Part shown: positions 1 through 5,236 of the stretch, piece after piece
Numbering within the stretch: the stretch's first letter is position 1
Layout: the number at the start of each line of letters is the position of its first letter
Assembly: GCA_938045215.1 (NCBI GenBank)
Contig: CALINF010000078.1
Coordinates: 1 to 5,236 of the forward strand
Direction of reading: 5' to 3'
Source: an uncultured Halieaceae bacterium
Lineage (GTDB): Bacteria; Pseudomonadota; Gammaproteobacteria; Pseudomonadales; Halieaceae
Length of the DNA stretch: 5,236 nucleotides
Notes under the pieces: generated by a model
Databases searched by the model: none
What the model saw: only the letters and a program-made list of their open reading frames with translations
Told to the model about the DNA's origin: nothing
Translations under genes and position numbers: made by a program

Positions 1-736
1 TAGAAGCGGCTACGAGAAAGAATGCTGCTGAAGAAATATCTGCGGGTACGTCGATGTTGGTCGCCGTCAGTGCGCCGCCGCCCTCAAGACCAATAACGTC
101 ATTGTCTCGACTTACGGAGTAGCCAAACCCGCGAAGCATCCGTTCAGTATGATCACGCGTGGGTGCAGGCTCAGTCACCGACGTTCGCCCCTGCGCGTAG
201 AGTCCGGCGAGCAACACACAGGATTTTACCTGTGCACTTGCCATCGGCAGGTCGTAATGGATGCCTTTGAGTTGCGCGCCACCGGCAATCCGCATTGGTG
301 GCCTGCCGCCTTCCTGGGCCGCGATGCTCGCACCCATCAGGGCCAGTGGTTCAATCACTCGCCCCATAGGACGCTTGCACAGTGATACATCTCCGGTCAT
401 CTCGCTGTCGAAAGACTGGCCTGCCAGGAGACCACTGAGCAGACGGATACTGGTGCCGGAATTTCCCAGATCCAGCGGCGCCGCTGGTGCTTTGAGCCCA
501 TGCAGACCCACACCCTGAATCACCACGCGACCCTTTTCTGGTCCCTTGATCACCACACCCATAGCGCGAAAAGCCGCCACCGTTGCCAGTGCATCCTGCC
601 CTTCGAGAAAACCGGTGACCTCGGTAGTGCCGTCAGCCAGAGCACCGAGCATAATGGAGCGGTGTGATATTGATTTGTCACCCGGCACTCGTGTCTCACC
701 ATTGAGCATGCCACCAGGCAGTATTCGAAATTCCAT
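1..736 (-). CDS. aroA: 3-phosphoshikimate 1-carboxyvinyltransferase (EPSP synthase), N-terminal part
   Basis: EPSP synthase joins shikimate 3-phosphate and phosphoenolpyruvate to give 5-enolpyruvylshikimate 3-phosphate, the step before chorismate; it is the target of glyphosate. The frame starts with ATG (MEFRILPGG) and runs off the window after 245 codons plus one base. The family is about 430-445 residues long, so roughly the last 190 are missing. Visible motifs are VPGDKSISHRS (17-27), FLEGQDAL (43-50), LDLGNSGTSIRLLSG (88-102), KRPMGR (121-126), MASAQVKS (165-172) and TRDHTERMLRGFG (193-205). These resemble the AroA half of the Pseudomonas TyrA-AroA fusion and the class II style more than enteric AroA. 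Leu99 stands where E. coli has Pro101, while the Gly96 equivalent (Gly94) is kept. The gene begins 10 bases after tyrA in a different frame. In relatives cmk and rpsA follow, but they are outside the window. Confidence 0.97.
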   Translation of the reverse strand, partial: MEFRILPGGMLNGETRVPGDKSISHRSIMLGALADGTTEVTGFLEGQDALATVAAFRAMGVVIKGPEKGRVVIQGVGLHGLKAPAAPLDLGNSGTSIRLLSGLLAGQSFDSEMTGDVSLCKRPMGRVIEPLALMGASIAAQEGGRPPMRIAGGAQLKGIHYDLPMASAQVKSCVLLAGLYAQGRTSVTEPAPTRDHTERMLRGFGYSVSRDNDVIGLEGGGALTATNIDVPADISSAAFFLVAAS

Positions 737-743
737 AATTTGT

Positions 744-748
744 CTCTC
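744..748 (-). promoter_or_regulatory. Probable ribosome binding site of aroA overlapping the tyrA stop
   Basis: GAGAG on the minus strand lies 7 bases before the aroA ATG. Its first two bases are the last two of the tyrA TGA. It is only a partial match to the consensus, but its place suggests that ribosomes ending tyrA can start aroA directly. It also supports the ATG at 736 as a true start of a separate protein. Confidence 0.45.
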
Positions 749-1646
749 AGGCGTCCGGTTCTGAACGCGTCGCCAGCCGATCGGCAAAGCCATCTCGCGC
801 CTGTTTGGCGCGCGTAAATATCTCGTGCAGGCGCTCGCTGTCGCCTACATCAATGGCATCTCTTAACAGCACCAGGTGCTGACTAAACTCATCAACGGCA
901 CCGAGCAAAGCCTCTCGATTTGCCACTGCTATATCGCGCCACATTACCGGATCACTGGAGGCAATCCGCGTGAAATCGCGAAAGCCTCCCGCCGCGAATC
1001 GAAAAATATCGTCGCTAGCATCCGACTGTGCCAGAGCATCCACCAGAGCATAGGCCAGAACATGTGGTAAATGGCTGGTCGCTGCTAGCACTGCATCATG
1101 ATCAGCCACAGACATGTCCACAACGTCGGCGCCCGTGGCGGACCACATAGCCCGCACCAGCGCCACAGCGCCAGCGTCACTATCCGGCTCCGGCGTTAGA
1201 ATGACGCGATGATTAATGTAAAGATCAGCGTTAGCTGCGTCGACACCACTGCGCTCTGAACCTGCAATCGGATGCCCCAACACGAGTCGGGAATAGCCTC
1301 CAGCGGCGTTGGCGGCACGCTGCAGATTACCCTTTACGCTGGCAGCATCGGTAATCACCGGACCATCGCGGCGATCACCAACTAGCGCAATCAGGTCTGT
1401 CACCAGCTCTGCTGCGACAAGCGTGGGAGTGGCAATCACGAAAATATCCGCGCGCCCAACCGCCTCGGCAAGGTCCAGCGTATAGCTGTCTATCACACCG
1501 AGTTCCACCCCGCGAAGCAGGGAACCCTCCCTGTGCCCAAACCCCACCAACTCATCGCAAAAGCCTGCCCTGCGCAGCGCTTTAGCCAACGACCCTCCGA
1601 TAAGGCCCAGACCGGCGATCACTACCGTTTTGGAAGGTAATAGCAT
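747..1646 (-). CDS. tyrA: Prephenate/cyclohexadienyl dehydrogenase
   Basis: TyrA oxidatively decarboxylates prephenate to 4-hydroxyphenylpyruvate, and in relatives of this type also arogenate to tyrosine. The 299-residue protein has only the dehydrogenase: no chorismate mutase domain as in enteric T-protein and no ACT domain. The Rossmann fold opens with GLGLIGGS (12-19). Ser103 in AASVKG, His125 in GHPIAGSERSGV, the SHLPH motif (191-195) and Arg227 in GGFRDFTRIAS correspond to the cofactor, catalytic and prephenate-binding residues known in TyrA of Aquifex. The end of the second strand reads VGFGHRE (34-40), without the acidic residue typical of NAD-specific members, so cofactor preference is uncertain. 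The start follows pheA by 8 bases with no good Shine-Dalgarno sequence, which suggests translational coupling. The helical C-terminal domain ends in EPDA, just where Pseudomonas TyrA continues into AroA. Confidence 0.97.
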   Translation of the reverse strand: MLLPSKTVVIAGLGLIGGSLAKALRRAGFCDELVGFGHREGSLLRGVELGVIDSYTLDLAEAVGRADIFVIATPTLVAAELVTDLIALVGDRRDGPVITDAASVKGNLQRAANAAGGYSRLVLGHPIAGSERSGVDAANADLYINHRVILTPEPDSDAGAVALVRAMWSATGADVVDMSVADHDAVLAATSHLPHVLAYALVDALAQSDASDDIFRFAAGGFRDFTRIASSDPVMWRDIAVANREALLGAVDEFSQHLVLLRDAIDVGDSERLHEIFTRAKQARDGFADRLATRSEPDA

Positions 1647-1654
1647 CAGGTGCT

Positions 1655-2773
1655 TTACAGCACTGCTCGGGGGTAGGAGCCCAGCGGTTTGGAGAGAATA
1701 GACTGCTCTTCCAACTCATTCACAATTGCGGCAACGTTCTCATCGTGCAGATGACCCTCGAACTCAATAAAGACTACGTAGGCCCACTTCTCGGTGCGCG
1801 ATGGCCGCGTATCTATACGCGTCAGACTCACCCCTGCCTTGCGAAAGGGCTCGAGCAAGTTAAATAGCGCACCGGGTTTGTTGCGGCTGGACACAATGAT
1901 CGAGGTCTTGTCGCGCCCGCTGGGCGGCACCTCTTCGCGACCGACAATCAGAAATCGCGTGGTGTTGTCGGCATAGTCTTCTATATGTTCGGCCAGTTTC
2001 TCGAGATGGTATTGATCCGCGGCCATATCACCTGCAACCGCCGCCACACCCGGCATCTGCGACGCCATACGCGCGGCCTCGCCATTACTACTGACCGCCT
2101 GGCGCTCAACATGCGGCCAGTGTGTATCCAGCCAGTTTCGACACTGCGCCAGAGCCTGCTGGTGCGCACAGATTCGAGTAATGGAGTCTGCCGACACGCC
2201 TGCAGGCACAAGTAAATGGTGCGAAATTCGCAACTCCACCTCGCCGGAAATCTTGAGCGGTGAATCCATGAAATTGTCCAGAGTATGGCTCACCATGCCC
2301 TCGGTGGAATTCTCTACGGGCACGACGCCGTAGTTACAGTCACCAGACTCGACCTGGGCAAATACATTGGCAATTGTCGTTTGTGGTTCACAAACAGCGG
2401 CATAGCCGAAGTGCTTGATCGCCGCCGCCTGTGTGAAGGTTCCCTCGGGGCCGAGATACGCCACCTGCAGTGGCTTCTCCAGGGCCAGACAAGCCGACAT
2501 AATCTCACGAAATATATGGGCTACCGTCTCACCGGCAAGCGGCCCGGGGTTTCTCTCGATAATACCGCGCAGCACCTGAGCTTCGCGCTCCGGGCGATAG
2601 TACACAACCTCAGTGACAGGCTCACCGCGTTCTCTAGCAGCCAGCACCTCTCCCAGCTTGATATCGGCTACGCGCTGGGCGCACTGGGCACGACGACTGA
2701 GCAGAGACTGAATCTCCCTGTCGATAAGGTCAATATCCTTTCTGACCTGGTCGAGATCTCGTTCGTCAGCCAT
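1655..2773 (-). CDS. pheA: Bifunctional chorismate mutase / prephenate dehydratase (P-protein)
   Basis: The P-protein converts chorismate to prephenate and then to phenylpyruvate, the precursor of phenylalanine, in the cytoplasm. The 372 residues form three domains. The AroQ chorismate mutase (about 1-100) keeps Arg11, Arg28, Lys39 and the Arg63-Glu64 pair in YRPEREA. It has a longer loop (about 41-58) than E. coli, and Glu99 stands where E. coli has Gln88. The prephenate dehydratase domain (about 102-280) has VAYLGPEGTFTQAA, GVVPVENSTEG (149-159) and the catalytic-type NTTRF motif (270-274). The ACT domain (about 289-367) has GALF (301-304) and DTRP (321-324), the latter a variant of the ESRP motif; it is the expected site of phenylalanine feedback binding. 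All three domains look intact. pheA lies 15 bases after serC and 8 before tyrA. Unlike the Pseudomonas layout, no hisC gene follows it. Confidence 0.98.
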   Translation of the reverse strand: MADERDLDQVRKDIDLIDREIQSLLSRRAQCAQRVADIKLGEVLAARERGEPVTEVVYYRPEREAQVLRGIIERNPGPLAGETVAHIFREIMSACLALEKPLQVAYLGPEGTFTQAAAIKHFGYAAVCEPQTTIANVFAQVESGDCNYGVVPVENSTEGMVSHTLDNFMDSPLKISGEVELRISHHLLVPAGVSADSITRICAHQQALAQCRNWLDTHWPHVERQAVSSNGEAARMASQMPGVAAVAGDMAADQYHLEKLAEHIEDYADNTTRFLIVGREEVPPSGRDKTSIIVSSRNKPGALFNLLEPFRKAGVSLTRIDTRPSRTEKWAYVVFIEFEGHLHDENVAAIVNELEEQSILSKPLGSYPRAVL

Positions 2774-2783
2774 GTATCTGCAG

Positions 2784-2787
2784 CCCT
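2784..2787 (-). promoter_or_regulatory. Weak ribosome binding site of pheA
   Basis: AGGG on the minus strand lies 10 bases before the pheA ATG, within the 15-base serC-pheA gap. The match is short and the spacing long, so translation of pheA may depend partly on ribosomes finishing serC. The gap is far too short for a phe leader-peptide attenuator like that of E. coli pheA, so control here would have to be at the protein level or farther upstream. Confidence 0.4.
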
Positions 2788-2788
2788 G

Positions 2789-3868
2789 TTATCCGTTGCT
2801 CGCTTCGAAATCACGCATGAAGCTGATCAAAGCATCCACCGCATCCTCGCTCACGGCGTTATAAATGCTCGCGCGCATACCGCCCACCGAGCGATGGCCC
2901 TTCAAATTGAGAAGACCTGCCGCTTCCGCCTGCTGCAGAAATGCCTTGTCCAAATCAGCATCGGCCAGCGTAAAGGGTACGTTCATGAGCGAACGGCTCT
3001 CGAGCTCAACCGGGTTGGCGTAAAAGTCACTGCTATCGATGGCTGCATAGAGTTTTTCGGCTTTGCGGCGATTGAGTATTTCCATCGCCGGCAGGCCTCC
3101 CTGATCCTCCAGCCACTTAAACACTAACCCGGCAAGATAGAGGGCAAACGTTGGCGGCGTGTTGTACATGGAGTCGTTCTCGTCGGCCACCTTCCAGTTC
3201 AGCATGGCGGGACACAGATCAGACGCCTGGCCCAGGAGATCTCTGCGCACGATTACCAGGGTGAGCCCTGCTGGACCAATATTCTTCTGCGCGCCTGCGT
3301 AAATCACACCAAAGTTACTGATGTCGATAGGGCGCGACAGTATGGTTGACGACATATCAGCAACCAGCGGCATAGCGACATCTGGCGTCCAGAAGAACTC
3401 CACTCCACCGATCGTCTCATTGGGCGTGTAATGCAGGTAATGCGAGCCTGAACGAACATCCCAGTTGGTAAATGCGGGTATCGTGCTGAAGTTGGTATCC
3501 TCTGAGGAGGCCACCACATTAACGTCAGCGTAACGTTTAGCTTCGGCTATCGCCTTCTTTGACCACTGCCCCGTGTTCACATACTCCACCGCACCACCGT
3601 CTGCCGCCAGGTTAAGCGGTACACTGGCAAACTGCGTACTGGCGCCACCTTGCATGAACAGCACGGCATAGTCGTCAGGGATAGAGAGTAAGCGGCGTAA
3701 GGATTGCTCCGCTGCCTGCGCCACACCCACCACTTCGGGGCTGCGGTGACTCATCTCCATCAGAGACAGGCCCGTACCGTGCCAATCGAGCATGTCATCC
3801 CGGGCGATTTCCAGGACAGGCTGAGGCAACGCCGCCGGACCAGCACAAAAATTGAACCTACGCGTCAT
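2789..3868 (-). CDS. serC: Phosphoserine aminotransferase
   Basis: SerC is a cytoplasmic PLP enzyme that converts 3-phosphohydroxypyruvate and glutamate to 3-phosphoserine and 2-oxoglutarate, the second step of serine synthesis. It can also act on the analogous intermediate of pyridoxal phosphate synthesis. The 359 residues match the usual length of about 360. Landmarks are the N-terminal FNFCAGPAALP (5-15), the HRS motif with substrate-binding Arg42 (41-43), the cofactor-phosphate loop QGGAS.QF (73-80), Trp102, Asp171 in VADMSS, the Schiff-base lysine Lys195 in GAQKNIGPAG, and the C-terminal HRSVGGMRASIYNA (325-338), whose His325 and Arg326 match the phosphate-binding pair near the C-terminus of the E. 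coli enzyme. All expected residues are present. The ATG is supported by a good ribosome binding site. serC follows gyrA by 46 bases and precedes pheA by 15, so it is the likely first gene of the aromatic operon. Confidence 0.98.
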   Translation of the reverse strand: MTRRFNFCAGPAALPQPVLEIARDDMLDWHGTGLSLMEMSHRSPEVVGVAQAAEQSLRRLLSIPDDYAVLFMQGGASTQFASVPLNLAADGGAVEYVNTGQWSKKAIAEAKRYADVNVVASSEDTNFSTIPAFTNWDVRSGSHYLHYTPNETIGGVEFFWTPDVAMPLVADMSSTILSRPIDISNFGVIYAGAQKNIGPAGLTLVIVRRDLLGQASDLCPAMLNWKVADENDSMYNTPPTFALYLAGLVFKWLEDQGGLPAMEILNRRKAEKLYAAIDSSDFYANPVELESRSLMNVPFTLADADLDKAFLQQAEAAGLLNLKGHRSVGGMRASIYNAVSEDAVDALISFMRDFEASNG

Positions 3869-3874
3869 GCGTTT

Positions 3875-3881
3875 CTTCCTT
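3875..3881 (-). promoter_or_regulatory. Ribosome binding site of serC
   Basis: On the minus strand the sequence AAGGAAG lies 6 bases before the ATG of serC. It is the best Shine-Dalgarno match in the window and supports the chosen serC start. It lies in the 46-base gap after the gyrA stop. I see no terminator hairpin with a T-run in that gap and no convincing -35/-10 pair, so a serC promoter, if present, probably lies within the end of gyrA. Confidence 0.7.
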
Positions 3882-3914
3882 CACTCGTTCTCGGGGAAAA
3901 TTGATTGGTGATGC

Positions 3915-5236
3915 TTACTCTTCAGAGCCTGCATCGTCGCCACTACCACCCTCAGTATCACCCTCAATCTTCCCTTGCGTTCCAATTGCGGTTTCGTCCT
4001 CGTCCTCAAAGACGGGCTCTTCATCGGGTTCCGCAATACGCTCTACACTCACCAGCGATTCATCTTGCTTCGTACGGATAACGCGTACTCCCTGGGTATT
4101 TCTTCCCAGGAGTGACACTTCATCGGCGCGGGTTCTGACCAGTGTGCCCTGATTGGAAATCAACATCAGCTGATCGCCCTCGAACACCTGCACTGCACCG
4201 ACAAGCTTGCCGTTACGCTCACTGGTGGACATCGCAATCACGCCCATTCCGCCGCGCCCCTTGGTAGGGAACTCCTGCAGCTCTGTGCGCTTACCGTAGC
4301 CGTTCTCACTGACCGTCAGTACACGACCGGTATCCGCAGGGATAATAAGCGAAATCATCGAATGCCCTTCGCCCAACCTGATACCGCGAACGCCACGGGC
4401 AGTTCTGCCCATTGGACGCACATCGTTCTCGCTGAAACGCACTGATTTACCTTCGCTGGAGAACAGCATGACATCACAGGTGCCGTCGGTGATCGCTGTA
4501 CCAAGCAGCACGTCACCCTCGTCCAGATCCAGCGCACGCAGACCCACACTACGCTGACGCGCGAAGTCTGTGAGTGCTGTCTTCTTGACGGTGCCATTGG
4601 CAGTGGCCATAAAAATATAGTGACCTTCCTGATACTCTTCTACCGGCAAAATAGAGGTCACCCGCTCACCCTCTTCCAGCGGTAACAGATTGACCATGGG
4701 CCTACCGCGCGAGTTTCTGCCCGCCAGCGGAATCTGGTAAACCTTTAGCCAGTACACCTTGCCCATATTGGAGAAGCACAAAATAGTGGCATGCGTGCTG
4801 GCAATGAGCAGGTGTTCAACAAAATCTTCGTCTTTAACCGCAGTCGCCGACTTACCCATGCCGCCTCTGCGCTGCGCCTGGTAGTCTGACAATGGCTGCG
4901 TCTTGGCATAGCCCCCGTGAGAAATCGTCACTACACGGTCTTCCTCGGTAATCAAATCCTCAACGGTAAGGTCGTGCTGGGACGCGGTAATTTCTGTTCG
5001 CCGCTCATCACCGTACTCGGCAACGATTTCCTCCAGCTCTCCGCGAATCACATGCTTCAGGCGATCGGCATCCGATAAAATCTCCAGATAATCGGCAATC
5101 TCAACCAGCTTCTCCTGAAACTCGTTGAGCAATTTCTCGTGCTCAAGGCCAGTAAGTCGGTGCAGACGCAACTCGAGAATCGCCTGCGCCTGCGCGGGTG
5201 ACAGATGGTATTGGCCGTCATGCAGACCGTACTGCA
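3915..5236 (-). CDS. gyrA: DNA gyrase subunit A, C-terminal half (5' end outside window)
   Basis: GyrA is the breakage-reunion subunit of DNA gyrase (A2B2), which introduces negative supercoils into DNA in the cytoplasm. The frame is open to the window edge and gives 439 residues ending in TAA, about half of a usual GyrA. The TTG at 5171 is an internal Leu codon, not a start: the frame continues upstream as QYGLHDGQYHLSPAQAQAIL, typical GyrA sequence. Fragment residues 1-80 are the end of the helical coiled-coil region (LRLHRLTGLE, then GELEEIVAEYGDERRTEI). From about residue 95 comes the DNA-wrapping beta-pinwheel. It begins with the GyrA box QRRGGMG (121-127), followed by degenerate copies GRNSRG, ARQRSVG, GRTARG, KGRGGMG and GRNTQG, consistent with six blades. 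The last 38 residues are strongly acidic, as in the regulatory tail of E. coli GyrA. The active-site Tyr and the quinolone-resistance region lie outside the window. The box has Met where Lys or Arg is usual. Confidence 0.98.
   Translation of the reverse strand, partial: QYGLHDGQYHLSPAQAQAILELRLHRLTGLEHEKLLNEFQEKLVEIADYLEILSDADRLKHVIRGELEEIVAEYGDERRTEITASQHDLTVEDLITEEDRVVTISHGGYAKTQPLSDYQAQRRGGMGKSATAVKDEDFVEHLLIASTHATILCFSNMGKVYWLKVYQIPLAGRNSRGRPMVNLLPLEEGERVTSILPVEEYQEGHYIFMATANGTVKKTALTDFARQRSVGLRALDLDEGDVLLGTAITDGTCDVMLFSSEGKSVRFSENDVRPMGRTARGVRGIRLGEGHSMISLIIPADTGRVLTVSENGYGKRTELQEFPTKGRGGMGVIAMSTSERNGKLVGAVQVFEGDQLMLISNQGTLVRTRADEVSLLGRNTQGVRVIRTKQDESLVSVERIAEPDEEPVFEDEDETAIGTQGKIEGDTEGGSGDDAGSEE

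Larger units (their letters stand above)
1..3868 (-). other. Probable serC-pheA-tyrA-aroA operon
   Basis: Four genes on one strand are separated by only 15, 8 and 10 bases, with no terminator-like hairpin in the gaps. Three of them act in chorismate formation and its two aromatic branches, and serC is a common partner of aroA in gammaproteobacteria. I infer a single transcript, possibly continuing into genes beyond the left edge. Whether it starts in the gyrA-serC gap, within gyrA, or by read-through from the gyrA promoter cannot be told from the sequence. Confidence 0.75.

Noticed and set aside
149..764. Three overlapping plus-strand open frames opposite aroA and the end of tyrA
   Set aside because: The minus strand here encodes unmistakable EPSP synthase. 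The plus-strand products are low-complexity and Pro/Arg/Ser-rich without motifs, as expected for shadow frames.
1647..1654. Possible Shine-Dalgarno sequence for tyrA
   Set aside because: AGCACCTG before the ATG has no useful purine-rich match to the anti-Shine-Dalgarno sequence. Coupling to the end of pheA explains translation better.
2285..3127. A 280-codon open frame on the plus strand, antisense to the pheA-serC junction
   Set aside because: It lies opposite two complete, strongly recognised genes, has no Shine-Dalgarno sequence before its ATG, and its product shows no recognisable family motifs. Long antisense frames are expected opposite codon-biased genes.
3869..3914. Possible terminator or promoter in the gyrA-serC gap
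   Set aside because: The minus strand has an A/T-rich patch followed by CCCC, but no stable hairpin with a T-run and no convincing -35/-10 pair. Only the ribosome binding site is supported.
5169..5171. Possible TTG start for a 418-residue protein
   Set aside because: The frame remains open to the window edge, and the 21 residues upstream are characteristic GyrA sequence, so this TTG is an internal leucine codon.

Overview
This is a housekeeping stretch of a gammaproteobacterial chromosome, with every gene on the minus strand. Reading in the direction of transcription (high to low coordinates), the order is gyrA (3' half only), serC, pheA, tyrA, aroA (5' part only). I found no mobile element, CRISPR array, RNA gene or obvious new system. 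The proteins most resemble pseudomonad-type and marine gammaproteobacterial versions, judged from remembered family sequences. The organism is probably a non-enteric, moderately GC-rich gammaproteobacterium; a marine lineage is a guess.

Layout: 5236-3915 is the C-terminal half of DNA gyrase subunit A, ending in an acidic tail. A 46-base gap carrying a clear ribosome binding site leads into serC (3868-2789). serC is followed after 15 bases by pheA (2773-1655), after 8 bases by tyrA (1646-747), and after 10 bases by aroA (736 to beyond position 1). The tight spacing, common strand and absence of any visible terminator suggest that serC-pheA-tyrA-aroA is one operon, possibly read through from gyrA.

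How the genes work together: AroA makes EPSP, the precursor of chorismate. The PheA P-protein turns chorismate into prephenate and then phenylpyruvate, with an ACT domain for feedback control by phenylalanine. TyrA takes prephenate (or arogenate) toward tyrosine. SerC makes phosphoserine and commonly sits beside aroA in gammaproteobacteria. The cluster therefore covers the end of the shikimate pathway and both aromatic branches, plus serine synthesis.

The departures from the well-known Pseudomonas arrangement (gyrA-serC-pheA-hisC-tyrA/aroA fusion) are the main points of interest. There is no hisC-type aminotransferase gene between pheA and tyrA. TyrA and AroA are separate proteins in different frames, although AroA is closely similar to the AroA part of the fused protein. 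Smaller points are a methionine in the GyrA box, a TyrA nucleotide-binding loop lacking the usual acidic residue, and a leucine in AroA at the position of enteric Pro101.
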